Shown in pieces: positions 25,301 through 34,926 of a stretch of DNA of 64,000 nt; the first letter of the stretch is position 1, and the number at the start of each line of letters is the position of its first letter. A model generated the notes under the pieces. It saw only the letters and a program-made list of their open reading frames with translations. It did no database searches and was not told the origin of the DNA. The translations under genes and the position numbers were made by a program. Source of the stretch: Streptomyces toyocaensis (GTDB taxonomy: Bacteria; Actinomycetota; Actinomycetes; Streptomycetales; Streptomycetaceae); contig NZ_JFCB01000018.1 in the NCBI RefSeq assembly GCF_000725125.1, forward strand, positions 91,584-155,583, in the 5' to 3' direction.

Positions 25301-25801
25301 GTGACCACTCCGCCGCCCCAGGGCAACCCGTTCGCACAGGGGCAGCAGCAGCCCTACGGCCAGCCCCAGGGCCAGGCCCCCTACCCGCCCCAGGGCGGCT
25401 TCCCGCAGCAGGCCGGCCAGCCGGGCTTCCCCCCGCCGGGCGCCCCGGTCCCGCCCCAGCAGGGCCGCAAGATCAGCTTCAAGATGATCAAGAACATCGT
25501 CATCGTTCTGGTCGTTGCGGGTGTGGCCATCGGCGGCTACATCTCGAGCCGGGACGACGCCAACACCGCCGCGGTCGGGGACTGCATGCACCGGGGCAGC
25601 TCGGACGACAACAGCCCGGACCTCGAGGTCGTGGACTGCGGTGACGCGAAGGCGCAGTACACGGTGCTCGCCAAGATCGAAGGAAACTTCTCCGGTCTCA
25701 CAGCCCAGACGAAGTGCGATGCGGCGGCCAAGGACTTCGAGTACGTCTACACGGAGACCAACGGCAGCAAGAGCTTCCTTCTCTGCTTGAAGGACAAGTA
25801 A
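25301..25801 (+). CDS. LppU/SCO3897-family membrane-anchored protein
   Basis: Protein of 166 residues. The N-terminal 60 residues are Pro/Gln/Gly-rich (GNPFAQGQQQPYGQPQGQ) and cytoplasmic; a single membrane helix at about 66-82 (NIVIVLVVAGVAIGGYIS) anchors an extracytoplasmic domain with four cysteines (in VGDCMHR, VDCGD, TKCDAA, LLCLKD), likely two disulphides. It matches my memory of the LppU/SCO3897 family; function is unknown. The GTG start at 25301 follows GGGGGACTCCCAA. It ends convergent to pcnA across two parS sites. Confidence 0.85.
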   Translation: MTTPPPQGNPFAQGQQQPYGQPQGQAPYPPQGGFPQQAGQPGFPPPGAPVPPQQGRKISFKMIKNIVIVLVVAGVAIGGYISSRDDANTAAVGDCMHRGSSDDNSPDLEVVDCGDAKAQYTVLAKIEGNFSGLTAQTKCDAAAKDFEYVYTETNGSKSFLLCLKDK

Positions 25802-25830
25802 GGACGAGTAAAAGAGACGGACAGGGCGGT

Positions 25831-25844
25831 GTTTCACGTGAAAC
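25831..25844. other. parS site (perfect) in a 28-bp palindrome
   Basis: GTTTCACGTGAAAC, exact, at the centre of a perfect 28-base palindrome (25824-25851; flanks GGGCGGT and ACCGCCC). It lies 30 bases after the LppU-type gene. The extended palindrome would also fold as a strong hairpin in RNA. Confidence 0.93.
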
Positions 25845-25882
25845 ACCGCCCCCGCCATGTCAGCGGGGTTCAGCGGGGTCAT

Positions 25883-25896
25883 GTTTCACGTGAAAC
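25883..25896. other. parS site (perfect) in a 30-bp palindrome
   Basis: GTTTCACGTGAAAC, exact, in a perfect 30-base palindrome (25875-25904; flanks GGGGTCAT and ATGACCCC). Its start lies 52 bases from that of the previous site, about five helical turns. It sits just beyond the pcnA stop codon, between convergent genes. Confidence 0.93.
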
Positions 25897-25914
25897 ATGA
25901 CCCCGTTCGCACGC

Positions 25915-27381
25915 TCAGTCCTGCTGCGCGGACCACCACTCCTTGAGTGCGGCCACCGCCGCATCGTGCTCCATCGGACCGTTCTCCAGCCGGAGCTCCA
26001 GCATGTGCTTGTACGCCTGACCGACAGCCGGGCCCGGCTTGACGCCGAGGATCTCCATGATCTGGTTGCCGTCGAGGTCCGGACGGATGGCGTCCAGCTC
26101 CTCCTGATCCTGGAGCTGGGCGATCCGCTCTTCCAGGCCGTCATACGCGCGGGAGAGAGCGGCGGCCTTGCGCCGGTTGCGGGTGGTGCAGTCCGAGCGG
26201 GTCAGCTTGTGCAACCGGCTGAGGAGTGGGCCGGCATCGCGGACGTAGCGGCGGACGGCGGAGTCCGTCCATTCACCCGTGCCGTAGCCGTGGAAGCGCA
26301 GATGAAGCTCGACGAGACGTGAGACGTCCTTCACCAGCTCGTTGGAGTACTTCAGCGCCGTCAGACGCTTCTTCGTCATCTTGGCCCCGACCACTTCGTG
26401 GTGGTGGAACGAGACACGGCCGTCCTTTTCGAACCGGCGGGTTCGGGGCTTGCCGATGTCATGCAGCAGGGCCGCCAGCCGAAGGGTCAGGTCGGGGCCG
26501 TCCTCCTCCAGAGCGATCGCCTGTTCAAGAACGATCAGCGAGTGCTCGTAGACGTCCTTGTGCCGATGGTGCTCGTCCCTCTCCAGGTGCAGGGCCGGCA
26601 GCTCGGGCAGCACGTACTCGGCGATCCCGGTGTCCACGAGCAGGGACAACCCCTTGCGGGGGTGCGTGGACACGATCAGTTTGTTCAGCTCGTCCCGCAC
26701 GCGTTCCGCGGACACGATCTCGATGCGCCCGGCCATCTCCTTCATCGCGGTGACGACCTCGGGCGCCACCTCGAAGTCGAGCTGAGCGGCGAACCGAGCG
26801 GCCCGCATCATCCGCAGGGGGTCGTCCGAGAAGGACTCCTCGGGGGTGCCCGGGGTGCGCAGCACACGCGTCGCGAGGTCGCCGAGACCGCCGTGCGGAT
26901 CGACGAACCTCTTCTCCGGCAGGGAGACGGCCATCGCGTTCACGGTGAAATCGCGGCGCACGAGATCCTGCTCGATCGAGTCGCCGTACGACACCTCCGG
27001 CTTGCGGGAGGTGCGGTCGTAGGCCTCCGACCGATAGGTGGTCACCTCGATCTGGAAGCTCCGGTCGGTGTCACCGACCCGCGCGTTCTTCTGCGCACCG
27101 ACCGTTCCGAAGGCGATCCCGACCTCCCAGACGGCGTCCGCCCAGGGGCGCACGATCTTCAATACGTCCTGCGGATGCGCGTCGGTGGTGAAGTCCAGGT
27201 CGTTGCCGAGACGGCCGAGCAGCGCGTCGCGCACCGAACCGCCGACCAGGGCGAGTGAGAACCCTGCCTCCTGGAAGCGGCGGGCGAGGTCGTCGGCGAC
27301 AGGGGCGACCCGGAGCAGTTCGCTCACGGCGCGGTCCTGCACCTGGCTCAGGGCACTGGTTTCTTCGTTGGCGTTCGGCAC
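25915..27381 (-). CDS. pcnA: CCA-adding tRNA nucleotidyltransferase
   Basis: Enzyme that adds or repairs the 3' CCA end of tRNAs, 488 residues. The nucleotidyltransferase motif is GGSVRDALLGRLGNDLDFTT with the metal Asp pair DLDF (residues about 47-66). The HD-domain motif LLHDIGKP appears near residue 290, giving the long actinobacterial type. The start is GTG at 27381 (VPNANEETSALSQVQDRAVS). It is divergent from the DUF6049 gene. In this position it matches mycobacterial Rv3907c, next to the murJ block. Function is inferred from motifs; the poly(A) polymerase activity of relatives cannot be excluded. Confidence 0.93.
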   Translation of the reverse strand: MPNANEETSALSQVQDRAVSELLRVAPVADDLARRFQEAGFSLALVGGSVRDALLGRLGNDLDFTTDAHPQDVLKIVRPWADAVWEVGIAFGTVGAQKNARVGDTDRSFQIEVTTYRSEAYDRTSRKPEVSYGDSIEQDLVRRDFTVNAMAVSLPEKRFVDPHGGLGDLATRVLRTPGTPEESFSDDPLRMMRAARFAAQLDFEVAPEVVTAMKEMAGRIEIVSAERVRDELNKLIVSTHPRKGLSLLVDTGIAEYVLPELPALHLERDEHHRHKDVYEHSLIVLEQAIALEEDGPDLTLRLAALLHDIGKPRTRRFEKDGRVSFHHHEVVGAKMTKKRLTALKYSNELVKDVSRLVELHLRFHGYGTGEWTDSAVRRYVRDAGPLLSRLHKLTRSDCTTRNRRKAAALSRAYDGLEERIAQLQDQEELDAIRPDLDGNQIMEILGVKPGPAVGQAYKHMLELRLENGPMEHDAAVAALKEWWSAQQD

Positions 27382-27580
27382 AACAGAAGAGGGTACGTGG
27401 CCCGAACGGCCGGAACCTCCTCCATTATGTGCGCGCGGACACCCCCGTCGATACACGGACAAGGCCCGCCTCTCACGATCTTGTGGTCCGGTCCGCGGCA
27501 CTTCCCCTCAGCGCACATCGTTACCATGCCTGGACGCACATTCCGACGACCACTGACGACGACGAGGGACGGGCAAGCGC

Positions 27581-29965
27581 GTGGCCGAGGCGGCAGACTT
27601 CCAGGGGACACGTCCCTCACCTGCCCGCCGCTGGCTGCGGCGTACCGGAGCCCTGCTCGCCGGAGCACCCCTGCTTGCCGGGCTCCTCCAGTTCCCGGCC
27701 GCGTCCCCCGCGGACGCCGCGACACCGGACACCTCGCAGGCTCCCTCCGGGGCGGGCTCGGTCTCCGTGTCGGTCGACTCCCTGAGCCCGGGCGCCCCGA
27801 CCGGCGGTGACACCGTGACCGTGTCCGGAACGGTGACCAACCGGGGCAAGCAGACCGTCACCGACGCACGTGTCGGCCTGCGCGTCGGCCCGCTGCTGAA
27901 CACGCGCTCGGGCATCGACTCCGTCGCCCGGAACAGCGACGACGTCCAGAGCGCCGTCGGCCCGGAGGTCGACGACAAGTACTCGGAGGAGTTCTCCAAA
28001 CTCACTCCGGGCGTCTCGCAGCCCTTCACCCTGTCGGTGCCCGTGGACGAACTGGACCTGGGGCAGGACGGCGTGTACCAGCTGGCCGTGGCTCTCGCCG
28101 GGGAGACCTCCGCCCAGCCGTGGGAGCAGACGCTCGGTGTCCAGCGGACGTTCCTGCCGTGGCAGCCCGAGGAAGCCGGCACAAGGACGAGGACGACGTT
28201 CATGTGGCCTCTGATCTCCACCGTCCACATGACGGCGGAGACACGCGCGGACGAGCAGCAGACGCCGGTCTTCCACGACGACGACCTCGCCAAGGAGATC
28301 TCACCGGGCGGGCGGCTGGACCGGATGGTGGCGCTGGGCAAGGACCTCGACGTCACCTGGGTGATCGATCCGGACCTGCTGGCGTCCGTCGAGGCGATGA
28401 CCGACCGTTACGAAGTGCCCGGCGAGGGTGACGACACCGTCCTCGGCGGCCACCAGGAGGTCGCCAAGCGGTGGCTCACCGAGGTGCAGGAGGCGGTGGC
28501 GGACAAGGAGGTCGTCGCGCTGCCGTTCGGCGACCCCGACCTGGCCTCGCTCGCTCACAACGGCACGTCCGTCACCGGATCCCTGAGTCACCTCAAGGAA
28601 GCCACCGACGTCGCCTCCGGCACCGTCGAGTCGATTCTCCACGTGAAGCCCACCACGGACTTCTCCTGGCCGGTCGACGGCGCCGTCGACCCCTCCGTCA
28701 TCAGGGTCGCCACGTCCGCCGGAGCCGACAAGGTGATCGCCCGCAGCGACACCTTCGAGGACACCGGTCTGACGTACACGACCACCGCGCCCCGCCCCAT
28801 CGGGGGCGGCACCACGGCGGTCGTCGCGGACGCGCGGCTGTCCACGGCCTTCCAGGGCGACATGACCAGGGCCTCCACGTCGACCCTCGCGGTGCAGCGG
28901 TTCCTCGCCCAGAGCCTGACCCTCGGCCTGCAGACGGACCGGCAGCGCAGCGTCGTCGTCGCGCCGCAGCGCACACCGTCGGCGAGCCAGGCCCAGACGA
29001 TGGCAGAGGCCTTCGAGATCCTGCAGGACGGCACCTGGGCCGAGCCCCAGGGCCTCACGGCGGCGGCAAGGGCGAAACCGGACCCCGCCGCCACCACCAG
29101 GGTCCCCGCGGCCTCCTCCTACCCCTCCTCGCTGCGCAGGCAGGAGCTCCCGAAGACGACGTTCGAGCAGATCGCCAGGACACAGGCCAAGCTCGACAAG
29201 TTCAAGGTGATCCTCTCCGACCAGTCCCGCGTGGTGACACCGTTCGGACGCGCCCTGAACCGGGGCATGTCGGTGTCGTGGCGGGGCCGGCAGGCCGAGT
29301 CGGCGATCCACCGCAGCGGAGTCGAGTCCTACCTGGACGGGCTCATCAGCCAGGTGAGACTGATCGACAAGTCGGAGACCAAGCTCTCCGGCCGGAGTGC
29401 CATGATCCCCGTGACGGTCCAGAACAACCTGGTACAGGGCGTCGAGCACCTGGTACTGCGGCTCACCTCCACTAACCCGACCCGTCTGGAGATCGGCGGG
29501 GACGCCTACGAGGAGCAGCCCGTCGCCGTCTCCGGCGGTCACAGCCAGTCGGTGAAGTTCACCACGTCCGCCAACGCCAACGGCCGGGCGACGGTGGTCG
29601 CCCAGCTGTACACACAGGACGGCCGGAAGTACGGCGACCCCGTCACGTTCGACGTGAAGGTCACCGAGATCACCGCCACGGTGATGCTGGTCATCGGCGG
29701 TGGCGTGCTGCTGCTCGTCCTCGCCGGCTTCCGGATGTACACCCAGCGCAAGCGTGCCGCGGTCCGCGAGACCGACGAGCAGGAGCACGGGGCGGACGAG
29801 GACGCCGACAGCCCGCAGAACCCCGAAGCCCCGGGGGCGCGTCTCACCCGGGAATCCGCAACGGGATCCCGGAAGGACGGCCCGGAGCAGCCGAGTGACC
29901 CGGCACCGGACACCGCACCGGAAAGCGCCGACCCGTCCGGCACGGGTGAGAGAGTGGACCGTTGA
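27581..29965 (+). CDS. DUF6049-type membrane-anchored surface protein
   Basis: Large exported protein of 794 residues, homologous in position to Rv3909. A signal peptide lies at about residues 20-47 (after an Arg-rich start; cleavage near SPADAATPD). The long extracytoplasmic part contains beta-sandwich-like segments (VTVSGTVTNRGKQTVTDARV). A membrane helix at about residues 704-720 (VMLVIGGGVLLLVLAGFRMY) is followed by a charged, Asp/Glu/Pro-rich cytoplasmic tail. Start GTG at 27581. It lies directly upstream of murJ (43 bases) and is probably in its operon. It may support lipid II flipping or envelope assembly, but no activity is known to me. Confidence 0.85.
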   Translation: MAEAADFQGTRPSPARRWLRRTGALLAGAPLLAGLLQFPAASPADAATPDTSQAPSGAGSVSVSVDSLSPGAPTGGDTVTVSGTVTNRGKQTVTDARVGLRVGPLLNTRSGIDSVARNSDDVQSAVGPEVDDKYSEEFSKLTPGVSQPFTLSVPVDELDLGQDGVYQLAVALAGETSAQPWEQTLGVQRTFLPWQPEEAGTRTRTTFMWPLISTVHMTAETRADEQQTPVFHDDDLAKEISPGGRLDRMVALGKDLDVTWVIDPDLLASVEAMTDRYEVPGEGDDTVLGGHQEVAKRWLTEVQEAVADKEVVALPFGDPDLASLAHNGTSVTGSLSHLKEATDVASGTVESILHVKPTTDFSWPVDGAVDPSVIRVATSAGADKVIARSDTFEDTGLTYTTTAPRPIGGGTTAVVADARLSTAFQGDMTRASTSTLAVQRFLAQSLTLGLQTDRQRSVVVAPQRTPSASQAQTMAEAFEILQDGTWAEPQGLTAAARAKPDPAATTRVPAASSYPSSLRRQELPKTTFEQIARTQAKLDKFKVILSDQSRVVTPFGRALNRGMSVSWRGRQAESAIHRSGVESYLDGLISQVRLIDKSETKLSGRSAMIPVTVQNNLVQGVEHLVLRLTSTNPTRLEIGGDAYEEQPVAVSGGHSQSVKFTTSANANGRATVVAQLYTQDGRKYGDPVTFDVKVTEITATVMLVIGGGVLLLVLAGFRMYTQRKRAAVRETDEQEHGADEDADSPQNPEAPGARLTRESATGSRKDGPEQPSDPAPDTAPESADPSGTGERVDR

Positions 29966-30008
29966 GGATGTCGTGGCCGTGGGCCCGGGACGATGAGGTG
30001 GGGTAACC

Positions 30009-32330
30009 ATGAACGCGCCGTACGACGGTGACCGCGGTCATGCCGCGGGCAACTCGGGCTTCCCCGAGTCGGACCCCCACGAGGGTCCGCCGCCCGGGCA
30101 CGACCAGGTGCCGCAGCCGCCCGCCGACATGTACGTCCAGGACGCCTACGACCAGGACCCCTACCGGGCGCAGGACATCGCCGCCCAGGACCCGGTCGCG
30201 GAGGCGCTGTACGACCGCGCCGCGCACCCGCCGCCCCCGCCGGGCGCCCACCCCCCTCAGGAGCCGCTGTACGGGCCTCCGCCCCAGTCGCCGTACGCCC
30301 CCGACCCACGGGTGTGGGCCAGGACCCCCGCACCGGAACCGGACGGCCCCACGCAGTACCTGCCGTACGGCGACGACCCGCGCACGACACAGTTCGTGGG
30401 CGTGGACGACCTGGTCGGCCAGGCCGGGGAGCAGCGCCACGAACCGGATGCCTTCGCCCACCTCTTCCGTGACCAGCAGCAGAGCGGCGCCTTCCCGGAC
30501 CAGCAGCAGGACGGTGGCTACCCTCCACAGCACGGCGGTGGGCACCCAGGACACCCGCCGGTGAGCGGCCATCAGCCGTACACGTCCGCACCGGTGCCCG
30601 GCCCCGCGTCCCCGACGCCCGGCCACTACGCGGGCGCCACCCCGCCCCCCACCGCCGAGGCACCGGTCCCGGAATCCGCGCCTGCCCCCGCGAAGAAGGG
30701 CGGCCGCGCCGGGGGACTGCTGAAGTCGAGCGCCGTGATGGCGGCGGGCACGATGGTGTCCCGCCTCACCGGGTTCATCCGCTCCGCACTGATCGTTTCA
30801 GCACTGGGCCTCGGCCTCCTCGGCGACTCCTTCCAGGTCGCCTACCAGCTGCCGACGATGATCTACATCCTGACCGTCGGCGGAGGCCTCAACTCCGTCT
30901 TCGTGCCGCAGCTCGTGCGGGCTATGAAGGACGACGAGGACGGCGGCGAGGCGTACGCCAACCGCCTGCTCACCCTGGTGATGGTGGCCCTGGTCGCCCT
31001 CACGGCCCTGGCGTGGCTGGCCGCGCCGCTCCTGGTGCGCGCGCTGTCGAACCCTGTCGCCACCAACCCCGCGGCCAACGACGTCGCCGTCACCTTCACC
31101 CGCTTCTTCCTGCCCTCGATCTTCTTCATGGGCGTCCATGTGGTGATGGGTCAGATCCTCAACGCGCGAGGCCGGTTCGGCGCGATGATGTGGACCCCGG
31201 TGCTGAACAACATCGTCATCATCGTCACGCTCGGCACGTTCATCTGGGTCTACGGCTCCGCGGCGGACTCGCAGATGAAGGTCACGAACATCCCGCCGGA
31301 GGGTGTGCGGCTCCTGGGCGTCGGCGTTCTGCTCGGGCTCGTCGTCCAGGCCCTGGCGATGATTCCGTACCTGCGCGAGACCGGATTCCGTATCCGCCTG
31401 CGCTTCGACTGGAAAGGACACGGGCTCGGCAAGGCTGCCATGCTCGCCAAGTGGACCATCTTGTTCGTCCTCGCCAACCAGGCGGGCGCACTGGTGGTCA
31501 CCCAGTTGTCCACAGCCGCTGGTCTCGATTCCCGCGTGGAGGGCACCGGTTTCGCCGCCTACGCCAACGCCCAGCTGATCTGGGGCCTGCCCCAGGCCAT
31601 CATCACCGTCTCCCTGATGGCCGCTCTCCTGCCCCGCATCTCCCGCTCGGCAGCCGACGACGACGCCGGTGCCGTCCGTGACGACATCTCCCAGGGCCTG
31701 CGCACCACAGCCGTGGCCATCGTGCCGATCGCCTTCGGCTTCGTCTCGCTCGGCATCCCGATGTGCACGCTGATGTTCGGCTCCTCGGGCACCGGGGCGG
31801 CCACCAACATGGGCTACATGCTGATGGCCTTCGGTCTCGGCCTGATCCCCTACTCCGTGCAGTACGTCGTCCTGCGCGCCTTCTACGCCTACGAGGACAC
31901 CCGAACCCCCTTTTACAACACGGTCATCGTGGCCGCGGGCAACGCGATCGCCTCGGGCGTCTGCTACTTCGTGCTTCCGGCCCGCTGGGCCGTGGTGGGC
32001 ATGTCCGCCTCCTACGGCCTGGCCTACGTGATCGGTGTCGGCGTCGCGTGGCGCCGACTGCGCAAGCGGCTGGGCGGGGACCTGGACGGCGCCCGGGTGC
32101 TGCGGACCTACGCCCGGTTGTGCATCGCCTCCGTTCCCGCCGCCGCGCTGAGTGGCGCGGCCTGCTACGGGATCAGTCAGACACTGGGCCAGGGGGTCGT
32201 CGGCTCGCTCGCCGCGCTGCTGGGTGGCGGCGCCGTGCTGCTCGGGATCTTCTACGTGGCGGCCCGGCGGATGCGGATCGACGAAGTCAACTCACTGGTC
32301 GGTATGGTGCGCGGACGCCTGGGACGCTGA
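30009..32330 (+). CDS. murJ: Lipid II flippase MurJ (MviN)
   Basis: Membrane flippase that moves lipid II across the cytoplasmic membrane, 773 residues. The first 235 residues are a Pro/Gln/Asp-rich cytoplasmic extension seen in actinobacteria. Then about fourteen helices of the MVF fold, with MVSRLTGFIRSALI at the start and the Arg-rich helices typical of MurJ. A perfect DnaA-box nonamer (TTGTCCACA, 31506-31514) lies inside the gene by chance or otherwise. It follows the DUF6049 gene and precedes a pseudokinase gene, as in Streptomyces generally; in mycobacteria the pseudokinase is fused to MurJ. It is essential for wall synthesis in most bacteria. Confidence 0.95.
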   Translation: MNAPYDGDRGHAAGNSGFPESDPHEGPPPGHDQVPQPPADMYVQDAYDQDPYRAQDIAAQDPVAEALYDRAAHPPPPPGAHPPQEPLYGPPPQSPYAPDPRVWARTPAPEPDGPTQYLPYGDDPRTTQFVGVDDLVGQAGEQRHEPDAFAHLFRDQQQSGAFPDQQQDGGYPPQHGGGHPGHPPVSGHQPYTSAPVPGPASPTPGHYAGATPPPTAEAPVPESAPAPAKKGGRAGGLLKSSAVMAAGTMVSRLTGFIRSALIVSALGLGLLGDSFQVAYQLPTMIYILTVGGGLNSVFVPQLVRAMKDDEDGGEAYANRLLTLVMVALVALTALAWLAAPLLVRALSNPVATNPAANDVAVTFTRFFLPSIFFMGVHVVMGQILNARGRFGAMMWTPVLNNIVIIVTLGTFIWVYGSAADSQMKVTNIPPEGVRLLGVGVLLGLVVQALAMIPYLRETGFRIRLRFDWKGHGLGKAAMLAKWTILFVLANQAGALVVTQLSTAAGLDSRVEGTGFAAYANAQLIWGLPQAIITVSLMAALLPRISRSAADDDAGAVRDDISQGLRTTAVAIVPIAFGFVSLGIPMCTLMFGSSGTGAATNMGYMLMAFGLGLIPYSVQYVVLRAFYAYEDTRTPFYNTVIVAAGNAIASGVCYFVLPARWAVVGMSASYGLAYVIGVGVAWRRLRKRLGGDLDGARVLRTYARLCIASVPAAALSGAACYGISQTLGQGVVGSLAALLGGGAVLLGIFYVAARRMRIDEVNSLVGMVRGRLGR

Positions 32331-32471
32331 GACGGGGGGTAGGCGCACAACCATCATCCGCCCCTGTGTGTCGTGCATAGCGGCGGACTGTGGGCACAAT
32401 TGGTCTCGGCGTCGAACGGCGCGCGACGGACGCCGGCCGACGCGCATGGGATGGGGAGGCAGGGAACGACG

Positions 32472-34172
32472 GTGGCGGAACGGAGCACAGCTGCCGTCGA
32501 CGTGGCAGACAACAGCGGCGAGCAGCCGCTGACCGCGGAGGCGGACCAGTCCACGGCCGACGGGGTGGCCAAGAACCGGGAGCGGGACACGGACAGCGAC
32601 GAGGCACAGGAGAGCACCGGGACCGACGGTTCCGAGAAGACCTCGCCGCCCGAACTGCACAGCGGCCACAAGCTCGCCAGACGCTACCGTCTCGAGGAGT
32701 GCGTCACCCGTCTGGAGGGATTCAGCAGTTGGCGTGCCGTGGACGAGAAGCTCCGCCGCGCCGTCGGCGTGCACATCCTCCCCGCCGATCACTCACGTGC
32801 CCGGTCCGTGCTGGCCGCGGCACGCTCCTCGGCCCTGCTGGGCGATCCGCGCTTCGTGCAGGTGCTGGACGCCGTCGAGGAGGACGACGTCGTCTATGTC
32901 GTGCACGAGTGGCTTCCCGACGCCACCGAGCTGACCACGCTCCTGGCGGCCGGACCGCTGGAGGTGTACGACGCCTACCAGATGGTCAGTCAGATCGCCT
33001 CCGCCATGGCCGCGGCACACCGTGAGGGTCTGGCCCACCTGCGTCTGAACCCGAACGCCGTCCTGCGCACCTCGACCGGCCAGTGGCGTGTCCGCGGTCT
33101 CGCCGTGAACGCGGCGCTGCGCGGCGTCAGCTCCGACACCCCGCAGCGCGCCGACACCGAGTCCATCGGCGCCCTGCTGTACGCGGCCCTCACCCAGCGC
33201 TGGCCGTACGAGAGCGACGCCTACGGCATGTCGGGCCTGCCCAAGGACATCGGACTGATCCCGCCCGACCAGGTGCGGGCCGGGGTCCACCGTGGTCTGT
33301 CCGAGCTGGCCATGCGCGCGCTCGCCAACGACGGCGCCACCGCCTCCCGCCACGAGTCGCCGTGCACCACGCCGGAGGAACTGGTGAAGGCGATCGGCGA
33401 GATGCCCCGTATCCGCCCGCCGGAGCCGGCGTTCACCACTCCGCCCGAGTACCAGCGCACCACGTACCAGCAGGGCACCTATGGCCGGCCGGCGCAGCAT
33501 CCCGGCGTCGCCCCTGCGGCGGCGGTCCCGCCTCCCCCGCTGCAGAGCCGCACGGGCAAGGCGCTGAAGTGGGCCGTGTCGGCCCTGCTGATCGCCGCGC
33601 TGGGTCTGGGCAGTTGGCAGCTCGCGGACGCCCTGATGGAACAGGGCGGCAAGACCGACGACCCGAGCAGGACCCAGACGACCGACGGCGACGACAAGAG
33701 CCCCCGGAAGCCGGTGAGCGGCAAGCCGATCGCCATCACGGGGGCGCAGGACTTCGATCCGTTCGGCTCCGACGGGTCCGAGTACCCGGACGACACAGAC
33801 AAGGTCTACGACGGTGCTCCGGGCACGTACTGGCAGACGAGCTACTACGAGACTGCCGACTTCGGCCGGCTGAAGCCGGGCGTGGGTGTCATCCTCGACC
33901 TCGGCAGGACTCAGCAGGTCGGAAAGGTCACCGTCTCCTTCGTGGGCAACACGTCCGTCGAGCTCCGTGCCGCCTCCAGTGACGCAGGGGCGCGACCGAC
34001 GTCCTTGGACGGTTACACCAAGGTGGCCGATGGATCCGGTAGCAGCGTCACCCTCAAGCCCGGCAAGACATTGAAGTCCCGCTACCTCCTGATCTGGCTG
34101 ACCGAGCTGCCGGTGCAGGCGGACGACGGCAAGTGGCGCGGCAGGGTTGCGGACGTCAAGGTCACCAGCTGA
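32472..34172 (+). CDS. Membrane-anchored pseudokinase with discoidin-like domain
   Basis: Protein of about 566 residues from the GTG at 32472 (SD GGGGAGGCAGGGA); a longer reading from ATG 32451 is possible. Residues about 60-310 show the Ser/Thr kinase fold, but the catalytic loop reads HLRLNPNAV where an active kinase would have HRDXKPXN, the DFG triad is RGL, and the usual ATP lysine is missing: it cannot be an active kinase. A membrane helix follows at about residue 360-380 (KWAVSALLIAALGLGSWQLA), then an extracytoplasmic beta-domain of discoidin type (DFDPFGSDGSEYPDDTDKV, YWQTSYY). In mycobacteria this region is fused to MviN and binds the FHA protein FhaA. Here it is a separate gene next to murJ. 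Confidence 0.87.
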   Translation: MAERSTAAVDVADNSGEQPLTAEADQSTADGVAKNRERDTDSDEAQESTGTDGSEKTSPPELHSGHKLARRYRLEECVTRLEGFSSWRAVDEKLRRAVGVHILPADHSRARSVLAAARSSALLGDPRFVQVLDAVEEDDVVYVVHEWLPDATELTTLLAAGPLEVYDAYQMVSQIASAMAAAHREGLAHLRLNPNAVLRTSTGQWRVRGLAVNAALRGVSSDTPQRADTESIGALLYAALTQRWPYESDAYGMSGLPKDIGLIPPDQVRAGVHRGLSELAMRALANDGATASRHESPCTTPEELVKAIGEMPRIRPPEPAFTTPPEYQRTTYQQGTYGRPAQHPGVAPAAAVPPPPLQSRTGKALKWAVSALLIAALGLGSWQLADALMEQGGKTDDPSRTQTTDGDDKSPRKPVSGKPIAITGAQDFDPFGSDGSEYPDDTDKVYDGAPGTYWQTSYYETADFGRLKPGVGVILDLGRTQQVGKVTVSFVGNTSVELRAASSDAGARPTSLDGYTKVADGSGSSVTLKPGKTLKSRYLLIWLTELPVQADDGKWRGRVADVKVTS

Positions 34173-34200
34173 GGCCATCCGCCTCGAGGGAGGGGATCCG

Positions 34201-34926
34201 ATGGCAGAAGGCGCCGCATATGACGGAGTGGGCGATCAGGAACTGCTCACCCGCCATGTCGAGGGCGACCCCGACGCCTTCGGCGAGCTCGTGCGCCGTC
34301 ACCGGGATCGGCTCTGGGCGGTGGCTCTCCGCACGCTGGGCGACCGCGAGGAGGCCGCTGACGCCGTGCAGGACGCTCTTGTTTCCGCCTACCGGGCCGC
34401 CCACACCTTCCGTGGCCAGTCGGCCGTCACGACGTGGCTGCACCGGATCACGGTGAACGCCTGTCTGGACCGCGCCCGCAAGGCCGCCTCCCGGAAGACC
34501 GCGCCGGTCGACGACCCGCAGCGCCTGGAACAGTTGCTGGAACCGCACGAGTCCGCCGCGGCTCCCGCGGAGCGCAATGATCTGCACCGCCAGCTCATCG
34601 AAGCGATGGGCACCCTTCCGCCCGATCAGCGGGCCGCCCTCGTCCTCGTGGACATGCAGGGCTACCCGGTCGCCGAAGCCGCCAGCATCCTCGATGTGCC
34701 CACCGGCACGGTGAAGAGCCGCTGTGCCCGCGGCAGAGCGAGGCTCCTGCCGCTGCTCGCTCATCTGCGGCCGGACGGTACCGGTGGAGGAAAGCAGCGG
34801 CGCGAGGCACGGAACCGGACCCCGGGGACATCCGTCCCACCCGCAGCGGGTTCCCTGCGAGCGGACCCGCCGGAGGCAGAACCGAATGACCCGGCTGCAG
34901 CGAAGGGCGGAGGTGGGCGAGCGTGA
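34201..34926 (+). CDS. sigM: ECF sigma factor SigM
   Basis: Alternative sigma factor of the ECF group, 241 residues. Region 2 spans residues about 20-90 (FGELVRRHRDRLWAVALR, then TTWLHRITVNACLD); region 4 is PDQRAALVLVDMQGYPVAEA... with TGTVKSRCARGRARLL near residue 175-190. A long Gly/Pro/Thr-rich tail follows. The ATG at 34201 follows GGGAGGGGATCCG. Its stop overlaps the anti-sigma start (GTGA). Its position after murJ matches M. tuberculosis sigM (Rv3911). In Streptomyces SigM responds to envelope stress; that is known of the family, and the signal here is inferred. Confidence 0.92.
   Translation: MAEGAAYDGVGDQELLTRHVEGDPDAFGELVRRHRDRLWAVALRTLGDREEAADAVQDALVSAYRAAHTFRGQSAVTTWLHRITVNACLDRARKAASRKTAPVDDPQRLEQLLEPHESAAAPAERNDLHRQLIEAMGTLPPDQRAALVLVDMQGYPVAEAASILDVPTGTVKSRCARGRARLLPLLAHLRPDGTGGGKQRREARNRTPGTSVPPAAGSLRADPPEAEPNDPAAAKGGGGRA

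Noticed and set aside
31506..31514. Perfect DnaA box TTGTCCACA inside murJ
   Set aside because: A single nonamer in coding sequence; one such chance match in 64 kb is likely, and no second box is near.
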